From assembly GCA_014323785.1 (NCBI GenBank), contig JACONJ010000025.1, positions 267 through 64,266 on the forward strand: DNA of 64,000 nt, read 5' to 3'. Origin of the DNA: Paracoccaceae bacterium. Its GTDB lineage: Bacteria; Pseudomonadota; Alphaproteobacteria; Rhodobacterales; Rhodobacteraceae. Of this stretch, positions 56,631-64,000 are shown piece after piece; within the stretch, counting starts at the first letter, position 1, and every line of letters begins with the position of its first letter. The notes beneath the pieces are model-generated. The model made no database searches. It saw only the letters and a program-made list of their open reading frames with translations, and was not told where the DNA came from. Position numbers and translations under genes: made by a program.

Positions 56631-57214
56631 TGCTTGCCTGGAAACGCAGACCGAGGATTGAAACCGAGCGGATGACCCTGCGGCAGCCGCAGCATTCCGA
56701 TTTTAGATACTGGACAGCACTGCGGCAGAACTCAGCCCGGTTTTTGCAACCGTGGGAGCCGTCCTGGGCCAGCGACCACCTGACCCGAAAGGGTTTCACC
56801 AGCCGGGTCTATTGGGCGCAACGGGCGATCAATCAGGGATCGGCCATACCGCTTTTCATGCAGCGGCGAAGCGACAGGATCCTTCTTGGGGCAATCACGC
56901 TTGACAATATCCGCCGCGGCCCGGCCCAGGCTGGCACTTTGGGATACTGGATCGGCCACGATCATGCCCGCCAAGGCTATATGCAAGAGGCGATCCTGGC
57001 AATGGTGCATCACGCCTTCCGAACCTTGGATCTCAGCCGGATCGAGGCCGCCTGTTTGCCGGAAAACGTGGCATCTCGCGGGGTGCTGGAACGCGCTGGC
57101 TTCAAATACGAGGGCGTGGCGCAAAGCTACCTGCAGATCAATGGGCGATGGCGGAACCACGTGCTTTACGCCAATCTTCGCCATGATCGCCGCGGCAAAA
57201 CCCATGCGGGGTAA
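56630..57214 (+). CDS. GNAT N-acetyltransferase (RimJ/RimL type)
   Basis: A 194-residue acetyltransferase. ETERMTLRQPQHSDFRYWTALRQNSARFLQPWEP is the RimJ-like N-terminus. GYWIGHDHARQGYMQEAILAMVHHAF contains the acetyl-CoA binding loop, and ENVASRGVLERAGFKYEGVAQSYLQINGRWRNHVLYA is the C-terminal signature of ribosomal-protein alanine acetyltransferases. Whether the target is S5, L12 or something else is not shown. The ATG at 56630 overlaps the M16 stop (TGATG). Confidence 0.9.
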   Translation: MLAWKRRPRIETERMTLRQPQHSDFRYWTALRQNSARFLQPWEPSWASDHLTRKGFTSRVYWAQRAINQGSAIPLFMQRRSDRILLGAITLDNIRRGPAQAGTLGYWIGHDHARQGYMQEAILAMVHHAFRTLDLSRIEAACLPENVASRGVLERAGFKYEGVAQSYLQINGRWRNHVLYANLRHDRRGKTHAG

Positions 57215-57269
57215 GGCACGTTTCGGGCGCGGCCCCCGGGCAAGACCGGGATCACCCCGAAGCGATTTC

Positions 57270-57286
57270 GCCACCCCCGGGGTGGC
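57270..57286. repeat. Short perfect inverted repeat after the GNAT gene
   Basis: GCCACCCC-C-GGGGTGGC, eight-base arms, between the GNAT gene and the FAD-linked oxidase. No T-run follows, so a terminator role is not established. Confidence 0.5.
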
Positions 57287-57304
57287 TACGCCGGGTTCAG
57301 GTGT

Positions 57305-58702
57305 ATGACCGACATTGCCCACCGTCTTTCCGAAATCCTGCCCCTTGGTGCCTTGAAGAAGCCGGCACCGCGGTATCTTGAGGAACCACGGGGCCGCTGG
57401 CAGGGGCAGGCTGCCGTGGTGGCGGCACCCGGTTCTACGGATGAGGTTGCGGCCGTGCTGCGGCTGGCCAATGACAGCCGGATCCCGGTGATCCCATTTG
57501 GCGGGGGGACGGGCCTGGTTGGCGGTCAGCTGACCAGGGCCGGGCCACCGCCGATCATTCTGACGCTGGAACGGATGCAGCGGGTGCGCAACTTTGATTC
57601 GGCTGCAGGAACCATGGTGGTGGAGGCGGGGGTACGGCTGTCGACCCTCCATGCGGTGTCAGAGGCCGAGGGCTGGATATTTCCCCTGACGCTTGCCAGC
57701 CAGGGTTCGGCCCAGTTAGGCGGGCTGCTGGCCACGAATGCCGGAGGGGTGAATGTGATCCGTTACGGCAATGCGCGTGATCTGACCCTGGGGATTGAGG
57801 CGGTTCTGGCTGATGGCACGGTGATTGACACGCTCTCGCCCCTGCGAAAGAACAACACCGGTTACGATCTAAGGCATCTGCTGATCGGGTCCGAGGGAAC
57901 TTTGGGGGTGATCACGGCGACCTCTCTCCGCCTGTTCCCGGAACCCGCAAGGACAGGGGCCGCGCTGTTTGTTGTGCCGACACCCGAGGCGGCACTTGGT
58001 CTGTTACGCCTGGCGCAGGCCCGGATTGGCGATGCAATATCTGCCTTTGAGCTGATCGGGCGGCAGGGATTGCTGTTCCTGGACGAGGTGGGGCCGAAGA
58101 CGCGGCAGCCTTTTGACGACAGGCCCGACTGGATGTGTCTGATCGACCTGGGGATGGGATTAGGTGGTAATCCGGCATCGGCCCTGGAGGCACTGTTTAC
58201 CACCGCGATGGAGGCGAATCTGGCCAGCGACGGCGTGATCGCGCAATCTTCGGCGCAACGGGCCGCGTTTTGGACCTTGCGGGAAAACATCCCCGCCGCA
58301 AACCGCCGGGTCGGCGCGGTCAGCGCACATGATATTTCGATTCCGGTGGCGGCGATCCCCCGGTTTATCGCCGAAGCCCCAGTCAGAATCGCCAACATCG
58401 GCGCGTTTCGCATCAACTGCTTCGGGCATTTGGGTGACGGGAACCTGCATTACAACGTCTTCCCGATGCCGAACCGCAGCCGCGCGGATCATAAGGGCGA
58501 ACAAGAGGTGATTATGCGGACGGTGCATGATCTGGTGCATCAGATGGGCGGTGCATTCTCTGCCGAACACGGGATCGGGCGGTTGAAGATGGCTGATTTG
58601 GAACGTTATGGTGACCCAGGCAAACTGGCGGCGATGCGGGCGATCAAGGCGGCACTTGACCCGAAAGGGATTTTGAACCCTGGTGCGGTTCTGCGCGGCT
58701 GA
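57305..58702 (+). CDS. FAD-binding oxidoreductase (GlcD / D-2-hydroxyacid dehydrogenase family)
   Basis: A 465-residue flavoprotein with a PCMH-type FAD domain: PVIPFGGGTGLVGGQ near residue 65, GGLLATNAGGVNVIRYGNARDL near 140 and LLIGSEGTLGVITATSL near 195. The C-terminal oxidase domain has CFGHLGDGNLHYNVFP and SAEHGIGRLK. This is the glycolate oxidase GlcD / D-lactate / D-2-hydroxyglutarate dehydrogenase group; with no GlcE or GlcF beside it, a stand-alone D-2-hydroxyacid dehydrogenase is more likely. The exact substrate cannot be told. Confidence 0.9.
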   Translation: MTDIAHRLSEILPLGALKKPAPRYLEEPRGRWQGQAAVVAAPGSTDEVAAVLRLANDSRIPVIPFGGGTGLVGGQLTRAGPPPIILTLERMQRVRNFDSAAGTMVVEAGVRLSTLHAVSEAEGWIFPLTLASQGSAQLGGLLATNAGGVNVIRYGNARDLTLGIEAVLADGTVIDTLSPLRKNNTGYDLRHLLIGSEGTLGVITATSLRLFPEPARTGAALFVVPTPEAALGLLRLAQARIGDAISAFELIGRQGLLFLDEVGPKTRQPFDDRPDWMCLIDLGMGLGGNPASALEALFTTAMEANLASDGVIAQSSAQRAAFWTLRENIPAANRRVGAVSAHDISIPVAAIPRFIAEAPVRIANIGAFRINCFGHLGDGNLHYNVFPMPNRSRADHKGEQEVIMRTVHDLVHQMGGAFSAEHGIGRLKMADLERYGDPGKLAAMRAIKAALDPKGILNPGAVLRG

Positions 58703-58780
58703 AGGTGCGCACCACTACACCCGCACCGACCCAGGCGGGCGTGATCGCGTCTTGGATTCATTTGGTGCAGAAAAGGGTCT

Positions 58781-60490
58781 TTAGGTTCTGACCCCGGCAA
58801 ATCGGGCTTGCCAGGCTTTGCGCTGGTCATTGCTGATCTTGGTGAAGAGTACATCCGGGACAGTGAAACCATGTCCGGCGGGCAGTGCCGTCAAGGCCGT
58901 CTCGGCACAAGCAGGCCAGGCAAGGGGCACGCCCATTGCGTCGGCCATGGCTTGGGCGGTATCCGGAATGAAGGGCGCGGAGAGCCCCGCGTAGAAGGGG
59001 ATCAGGTTCAGTGCAAAACGGGTCATCGCCGCGGCGGTCTGCGGATCATGCTTGAAGGCGGCCCATGGCGCGGCGGATTGCAAATACTCATTGCCTGTGA
59101 CCCAGATCGCGCGAAGTTCCGCGGCTGCCTTGCGAATCTCGATGGCATCCATATGCGCCTGATACCGCCCAAGCCGGGTTTGCAGATCGGTGATCAGTGC
59201 CTGTTCCCGTGGGCCGTGGAACCCGCCTTCGGGCACGACCGCCCCGAATTTTGAGCGGCAGAATTTGGTGATACGGCTGACGAAATTGCCCAGGACATCG
59301 GCCAGATCCTTGTTCACGTCTTGCTGGAACGCTTCCCACGTGAATTCGGCATCCGAGGTTTCCGGCACATGGCTAAGCAGCCACCAGCGCCAGTAGTCTG
59401 ACGGCAGGATTTCCAGTGCCTGGTCCATGAAGACGCCGCGGCCCTGGGATGTTGAGAACTGGCCACCGTCATAGTTCAAATAGTTAAATGACTTGATGTA
59501 ATCCACCAGTTTCCAGGGCTCGCCCGATCCTAGGATCGTGGCCGGGAAGCTAAGCGTGTGAAAGGGCACATTATCCTTGCCCATGAACTGCACATAGCGC
59601 ACATCCTCCGCACCCTGATCTGTGCGCCACCAGCGTTTCCAGTCGTCGCCTTTGCCCGCTGCGACCCATTCGTGCGCACAGGCGATGTATTCGATAGGGG
59701 CATCGAACCAGACATAGAAAACCTTGCCTTCCATGCCCGGCCAATCCTCGGTGCCGCGTTTGACCGGGATGCCCCAGTCAAGATCGCGTGTGATGCCGCG
59801 ATCCTGCAGCCCATCGCCATCGTTCAACCATTTTCTGGCGATCGAGGTGGTGAGTACCGGCCAGTCTGTTTTGCTATCGATCCAGTCGCTGAGCTGCATG
59901 CGCAGCTGGGACTGCTTGAGATGCAGGTGCCTGGTTTCGCGCACTTCCAGATCGGTGGAGCCAGAGATGGCACTGCGCGGCTCAATCAGCTCGGTCGGGG
60001 TGAGTTGTATCGTACAGCTCTCACACTGATCCCCGCGCGCCTTGTCATAACCACAATTGGGGCAGGTGCCCTCAATATAGCGATCCGGCAGAAACCGATC
60101 ATCGGCTTTGGAATAGATCTGCTTTTCCCATGCCTCCTCAATCAGCCCTGCATCGGCCAGGCGACCGGCAAAATGCTGTGTCAGTGCGTGGTTCTGAGGG
60201 CTGGAGGACCGCCCGAAATGATCGAAAGACAGGCGAAATCCGCGGCCCAACTCGTCCTGCACCGCCCACATCCTCGCACAGTACTCGGCCACCGGTTTGC
60301 CCGCCTTGGCCGCCGCCAATTCCGCGGGCGTCCCATGTTCATCGGTGGCACACAGAAACAGTACCTCATGCCCGCGCCCGCGCAAGTAGCGGGCGTAAAG
60401 GTCCGCGGGCAATTGACTGCCCACCAGGTTTCCCAAATGCTTGATCCCGTTGATATAGGGGATCGCCGATGTGATCAGGACACGCGCCAT
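58781..60490 (-). CDS. metG: Methionyl-tRNA synthetase
   Basis: A 569-residue class I synthetase. The HIGH-type motif is KHLGN (after SAIPYINGI), zinc ligands are in [17 protein letters not shown] and the KMSKS-equivalent is [17 protein letters not shown] and [17 protein letters not shown] match MetG, and the length fits the alphaproteobacterial form without the C-terminal EMAP-like domain. It charges tRNA-Met. It converges with the FAD oxidoreductase across 78 bases. Confidence 0.94.
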   Translation of the reverse strand: MARVLITSAIPYINGIKHLGNLVGSQLPADLYARYLRGRGHEVLFLCATDEHGTPAELAAAKAGKPVAEYCARMWAVQDELGRGFRLSFDHFGRSSSPQNHALTQHFAGRLADAGLIEEAWEKQIYSKADDRFLPDRYIEGTCPNCGYDKARGDQCESCTIQLTPTELIEPRSAISGSTDLEVRETRHLHLKQSQLRMQLSDWIDSKTDWPVLTTSIARKWLNDGDGLQDRGITRDLDWGIPVKRGTEDWPGMEGKVFYVWFDAPIEYIACAHEWVAAGKGDDWKRWWRTDQGAEDVRYVQFMGKDNVPFHTLSFPATILGSGEPWKLVDYIKSFNYLNYDGGQFSTSQGRGVFMDQALEILPSDYWRWWLLSHVPETSDAEFTWEAFQQDVNKDLADVLGNFVSRITKFCRSKFGAVVPEGGFHGPREQALITDLQTRLGRYQAHMDAIEIRKAAAELRAIWVTGNEYLQSAAPWAAFKHDPQTAAAMTRFALNLIPFYAGLSAPFIPDTAQAMADAMGVPLAWPACAETALTALPAGHGFTVPDVLFTKISNDQRKAWQARFAGVRT

Positions 60491-61054
60491 ATCTCTTAAA
60501 GAGCTTGCTGAACTGCGTCCAATCTAGCGCAGGACATAGGTCAAGGCCAGAGCGGCCGGACCAGGTGCCCGCCCCGAATCGATGTTCTTCCTTAACAGTA
60601 CGCGTGTGCTGAACAGCGAGGCAAACACGATCTGGGATTTTGATGGTATCACGGGCAGGAATCCGTTCTGGCCCCGAGGGAAGCGGGGCGGACCAACCTG
60701 CCGCCCGGCACAGACACCAAAAATGCAAATCGCGTCAAATCCGTGATCACACCATAACCGATGCGGCCAGTGTTGAGGGGAGCGTTGTAGCCGATTGGGG
60801 TTCCCGGGTTTCTGCGGTGCGGTATAAGTTTTTTGATTTTTCGCTTGCCAAAACCAGTTTCGAAAGAAGATAATCGACTCGGAGTGGGAGGAAATATGCC
60901 ACACAGTCATGTCGTGCGCATTCGCGGGACCGATTCCGTGTGCTTGCGCGAGTTGGCTCCGGCGCAGCTGCTGGCCCAGGGTTCCGATGGTGGGCCCATC
61001 ACCACGTGCGAGGGTTTGCAGACGACCCAATGATCACAAAACGGGAGAAACGTG
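60491..61054. other. Long intergenic region between metG and the ABC transporter operon
   Basis: About 560 bases with no convincing gene. It must hold the divergent promoters of metG and the sugar ABC operon. AT-rich tracts around 60820-60880 (TTTTTTGATTTTTCGC and AAAACCAGTTTCGAAAG) are the likeliest control region for the transporter. A 66-codon frame ending at 61033 lacks any recognisable domain and is more probably leader. Confidence 0.5.
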
Positions 61055-62404
61055 ATGAAACGTCTTATGAAAACCACCTTGCTGGTTGCAGCGTCAAGCC
61101 TTGCGTTGGTCACCGTGGCACAGGCGCAGGAAGAGATCCGGTTCTGGACCACTGAGGAACAGCCCGAGCGTCTGGCCCGCCAGGAGGCGATGGCCGCGGA
61201 GTTCCGGGACATGACCGGTATCTCGGTTGAAGTCATACCGGTGAGCGAAAGCGATATGGGCACGCGGGCCACAGCGGCCTTTGCCGCGGGCGATTTGCCT
61301 GACGTGATCAACCATCCGTTGCAATACGCCCTGCCTTGGGCCGAAGCTGGTATTTTGGATCCGGACGCGGCCTCTGACGTGATTGAAATCTTGGGTGAAG
61401 AAACCTTCGCACCGGGTGCGTTGAACATGGCGGCAATGGAAGATGGTTTTGCCTCGGTGCCCGTCGACGGCTGGACGCAGATGATCATCTACCGCGCCGA
61501 TCTGTTTGAAGAGGCTGGCCTGGAACCACCCACGACCTATGCCAATGTGCTGGCCGCGATCGAGGTGCTGCATAACCCGCCTGATCTGTTCGGTTTTGTT
61601 GCTGCCACAAAGGTGGATGAGGCGTTCATGAGCCAGGTTTTAGAGCATGTCTTCCTGGCAAATGGCGTGTCACCTGTGGGCGAAGCCGGATTCACCCCCC
61701 TTGATGAAGGTGCCACGACCGAAGTGCTGGAGTTCTACGCGGCCATCACCGAGGCAAGCCCCGATGGCGAGTTGTTTTGGCAGCAGAGCCGGGAACTCTA
61801 CTTTGCGGGCCGGGCGGCGATGATCATCTGGTCGCCGTTCATTTTGGACGAGTTGGCTGGTCTGCGTGACAGTGCCCCCCCCACCATCACCGATGACCCG
61901 ACCAGTGCCGAATTGGCAAGCCGCACCGGCATCGTGACCAATTTTGCCGGGCCCTCGAACCCTGATGGTGCGGCTTGGGCCGATATCCGTTACTTCGGGA
62001 TCACGGCGGATGCCGATACCGAGGCCGCAATGCAGTTTGTCGAGTTCGCCATGAGTGAAGGCTACACCCAAACCCTTGGCATCGCACCGGAAGGGAAATT
62101 CCCGGTGCGCCGGGGTGATGGCAGCAACCCGACTGCTTTTGTTGAAGCCTGGTCTATGCTGGATGTGGGTGTTGATCGCCGTGCGCCTCTGGCCGCACTT
62201 TATCCGCAGGAGATGATCGATGAGATCGTTGGTGGCCTGGATGTGGCGCAGCGTTGGGGCGTGGCCGAGGGGCAGCTCGCGCTGGCATCGCGCATTGTCA
62301 ACGCCCAGGTCATCAACCGCCTGGTGCGCGAGTATATGGATGGCGTGCGCGATGCCCCGGCGACCGTTGCGCTGATGAATGAGGAACTGGCGCGGATTGA
62401 GTGA
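61055..62404 (+). CDS. ABC transporter extracellular solute-binding protein, family 1 (sugar type)
   Basis: A 449-residue periplasmic protein. A signal peptide (KTTLLVAASSLALVTVAQAQ) is followed by EEIRFWTTEEQPERLARQEAMAAEFRDMTGISVEV, the usual start of family 1 sugar-binding proteins. DLPDVINHPLQYALPWAEAGIL and GRAAMIIWSPFILDEL are typical ligand-pocket regions. Family members bind oligosaccharides or glycerol-3-phosphate-like ligands; the ligand here is unknown. The permease follows after 98 bases. ATG 61055 is preferred to the adjacent GTG 61052. Confidence 0.92.
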   Translation: MKRLMKTTLLVAASSLALVTVAQAQEEIRFWTTEEQPERLARQEAMAAEFRDMTGISVEVIPVSESDMGTRATAAFAAGDLPDVINHPLQYALPWAEAGILDPDAASDVIEILGEETFAPGALNMAAMEDGFASVPVDGWTQMIIYRADLFEEAGLEPPTTYANVLAAIEVLHNPPDLFGFVAATKVDEAFMSQVLEHVFLANGVSPVGEAGFTPLDEGATTEVLEFYAAITEASPDGELFWQQSRELYFAGRAAMIIWSPFILDELAGLRDSAPPTITDDPTSAELASRTGIVTNFAGPSNPDGAAWADIRYFGITADADTEAAMQFVEFAMSEGYTQTLGIAPEGKFPVRRGDGSNPTAFVEAWSMLDVGVDRRAPLAALYPQEMIDEIVGGLDVAQRWGVAEGQLALASRIVNAQVINRLVREYMDGVRDAPATVALMNEELARIE

Positions 62405-62502
62405 CCCCGTGCCAGACCTGAATGACCTTCCCCGGGTCACCCGATTCGCGGTGTGGCTCGGGGGAACCATCTGCTAAACTACGCTGCCGGAGGGGTTTCC
62501 TG

Positions 62503-63726
62503 ATGACGATCACCGTGCCCCCAAAAGGCATCGGTCCCTTGGCACGGCGCGAGGCGCGTCTGGCATGGGGCTTGCTTCTGCCGACGCTGATCAGCGTGAT
62601 GCTGGTGGTTATTCTACCGCTTCTGGCAATCATTTGGATCAGCTTCAAGCCAGTAACTCTCGCCGATTTGCGTACGGCAGAGCCGATCATCCGGGAGGAT
62701 CTGCGCGATGCCGATGAGGCCAAACCCTACATTCGCTACCGCATTCGTAACTCCAGCCGGTCTGACCCGATCTTCAACGTGGTGTTCAGTGACGTCGTCC
62801 CGGAGGGAGTGACGCTTCTTTCCACGCCCGATGGCTGCGACCTGGACGGTGCGGTGCTGACCTGCGATCTGGGGGATTTGGAACCTGGCGGGCGGATTAC
62901 CCTGGAGGTTCCTGTCACCTTAGAGGAGGGGGGCGCGATCAAAGACGGGACCGCGCCTGCGATTACCGGCAGCGCACAGAATGTGCTGACAAACGGTGAA
63001 TTCACGCTTGCCAATTTCATCGCCATTTTTGACGCGCGTGAGTTCTGGACAGTGGTTGGGACAACGCTGTTTTACACTGTCGTCGGCACCTTGGGGGCAC
63101 TGATTGTTGGACTGTTCGCGGCACTGCTGCTGAACAAGAGCTTTCCCGGACAGGGCCTTCTGCGCGGGCTGTATCTGTTCCCTTACGTCGCTCCGGTGAT
63201 CGCTGTCGCGTTTTCGTGGGTTATCCTGTTCGATCCCTTCTCTGGTTCTGTAAACGCGCTGCTGATCCAGATGGGCGTGACCGAACAGGCAATCAATTTC
63301 TTCGGAGAACGCCCCCTGGCACTGATCATGGTGACAGTTTTCGAGATCTGGCGCTACTTCCCGCTCTCGTTTCTGTTTATTCTGGCGCGGATGCAGTCGA
63401 TCGATACGGATATGTACGAAGCTGCGGATGTTGATGGGGCCTCCCCCTTCCAGAAGTTCCGGTATCTCAGCCTGCCAATGCTGATGGGTATCCTGAGTGT
63501 GCTGTTCCTGCTGCGCTTCATTTGGACGTTCAACAAGTTTGACGATATCTTCCTGTTGACTGGCGGGAATGCGGGGACGCGAACCCTGACGGTAAATGTT
63601 TATGAGCAGGCTTTTGCATTGTCGAATATCGGGGCGGGGGCCGCGGTAGCCGTTATCATCCTGATGTGTCTTCTGACATTCTCCTGGTTCTTCTTTCGCT
63701 TTATGTCAAAAGAGGAAGGGCTGTGA
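62503..63726 (+). CDS. Sugar ABC transporter permease with an inserted DUF11-like periplasmic domain
   Basis: A 407-residue MalF-like permease. Helix 1 (WGLLLPTLISVMLVVILPLLAIIWISF) is followed by an insert of about 110 residues (65-175) containing YIRYRIRNSSRSDPIFNVVFSDVVPEGV, the cysteine pair CDLDGAVLTCDLGDL and GGRITLEVPVTL. This resembles a DUF11/CARDB-type beta-sandwich. The remaining five helices and the cytoplasmic EAA loop (YEAADVDGASPFQKFRYLSLPML), which contacts the ATPase, are normal. Typical permeases of this class are near 300 residues, so the insert is the excess. It shares one base with the next gene. Confidence 0.9.
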   Translation: MTITVPPKGIGPLARREARLAWGLLLPTLISVMLVVILPLLAIIWISFKPVTLADLRTAEPIIREDLRDADEAKPYIRYRIRNSSRSDPIFNVVFSDVVPEGVTLLSTPDGCDLDGAVLTCDLGDLEPGGRITLEVPVTLEEGGAIKDGTAPAITGSAQNVLTNGEFTLANFIAIFDAREFWTVVGTTLFYTVVGTLGALIVGLFAALLLNKSFPGQGLLRGLYLFPYVAPVIAVAFSWVILFDPFSGSVNALLIQMGVTEQAINFFGERPLALIMVTVFEIWRYFPLSFLFILARMQSIDTDMYEAADVDGASPFQKFRYLSLPMLMGILSVLFLLRFIWTFNKFDDIFLLTGGNAGTRTLTVNVYEQAFALSNIGAGAAVAVIILMCLLTFSWFFFRFMSKEEGL

Positions 63727-64000
63727 TGAACGTGTTCTGGCACAGCTCCGTTACAGGTCCGATCATCGGAGTTCTTTGGAGCTTCGTGATCGCTACGACG
63801 GTGGCTGTGCTTTTGTCCTTCACAACCGGCGATGCGTTTCGGCCTGGCCTTATCGGCTGTCTGTTCATGGGCGGATTTGCGGGCATCATGGCGGTGCAGC
63901 CTGTGTCCCGCGTGTTGGTGGCGGCGTGCGCGGCAATTCTGGCCGTGGCTTTCAGCTACACTGCTGTCAGCCCGGTCCATGTTGCCGGGAACGTCGGCCA
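63726..64000 (+). CDS. Membrane protein following the ABC permease, 3' end outside the window
   Basis: The frame opens at ATG 63726, overlapping the permease stop (TGATG), and stays open to the window edge (91 residues seen). It begins NVFWHSSVTGPIIGVLWSFVIATTVAVLLSF and has three hydrophobic segments, the last being VLVAACAAILAVAFSY. It does not look like the N-terminus of the second permease (MalG type) expected here. Tight coupling suggests a transporter accessory membrane protein, or an N-terminal extension fused to the second permease; the missing part would decide. Confidence 0.7.
   Translation, partial: MNVFWHSSVTGPIIGVLWSFVIATTVAVLLSFTTGDAFRPGLIGCLFMGGFAGIMAVQPVSRVLVAACAAILAVAFSYTAVSPVHVAGNVG

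Noticed and set aside
58781..60490. metG as a divergent or defective synthetase because its HIGH and KMSKS motifs are KHLGN and FSTSQ
   Set aside because: These are recognised variants in MetG enzymes of this type, and all other motifs and the length are normal.
60833..61033. Small gene just upstream of the ABC solute-binding protein
   Set aside because: The 66-codon frame has no recognisable domain and no clear start signal; more likely untranslated leader.

Overview
This 64 kb window is GC-rich alphaproteobacterial chromosome, almost certainly from a member of the Rhodobacterales (roseobacter/Rhodobacter group). The support is gene content and order: the cytochrome aa3 oxidase cluster coxB-ctaB-small subunit-ctaG-coxC-surf1 running into thrC, an M16 peptidase and a GNAT gene; rsfS-rlmH-gpmI-ctpA-rppH; carD next to fdxA and smc; an OmpA-family gene followed by a small coiled-coil membrane protein; and aerobic-type cobalamin genes (cobO, cobT, cobS). 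These are family-level assignments made by reading the translations; no database search was run.

Layout. 1-5.5 kb: the end of a large RTX calcium-binding protein, a TauE/SafE permease with its TIGR02186-type partner, and xseA. 5.6-12.3 kb: a first defence segment with a fused MmeI-like type IIL restriction-modification enzyme, an ASCH protein overlapping a PIN-GNAT-ASCH-like fusion, an orphan HicB-like protein, a YegP-like DUF1508 protein and a solitary beta-class DNA methyltransferase. 12.3-22.4 kb: housekeeping genes (D-lyxose isomerase, cobO, Kef-type antiporter, cobT, cobS, carD, fdxA, smc). 22.6-33.2 kb: a large type I restriction-modification island on the minus strand in which hsdM, hsdS and hsdR are separated by accessory genes: DUF262 plus HEPN, an orphan excisionase-like protein, a small protein plus retropepsin-like protease, and the mobile mystery pair A/B with a Fic domain. 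33.3-37.8 kb: rsfS to rppH. 38.1-42.7 kb: a broken type ISP-like restriction-modification gene and an N4/N6 DNA methyltransferase. 42.7-60.5 kb: pip, ubiG, ubiA, a broken OmpA-family gene, tldD, the oxidase cluster, thrC, M16 peptidase, GNAT, an FAD-linked oxidase and metG. 61-64 kb: the start of a sugar-type ABC transporter operon.

The notable part is defence. Five separate DNA-methyltransferase or restriction-modification loci lie in 37 kb, mixed with toxin-like modules (PIN, HEPN, Fic, orphan antitoxins). The hsdS reading frame is split exactly at a run of nine G residues in the linker between its two target-recognition domains, the arrangement expected of a phase-variable specificity subunit. 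The type ISP gene is split at a run of eight G residues and again at a non-repetitive site. hsdR also carries a one-base frameshift. The DUF262-HEPN pair has its own near-consensus sigma-70 promoter, and its N-terminus looks like a collapsed copy of a DUF1508 protein containing a 15-bp tandem duplication. A short relic of an MmeI-type 3' end at about 11.3 kb suggests that the ASCH/PIN-GNAT/HicB/DUF1508 block arrived by insertion or by rearrangement of a duplicated gene.
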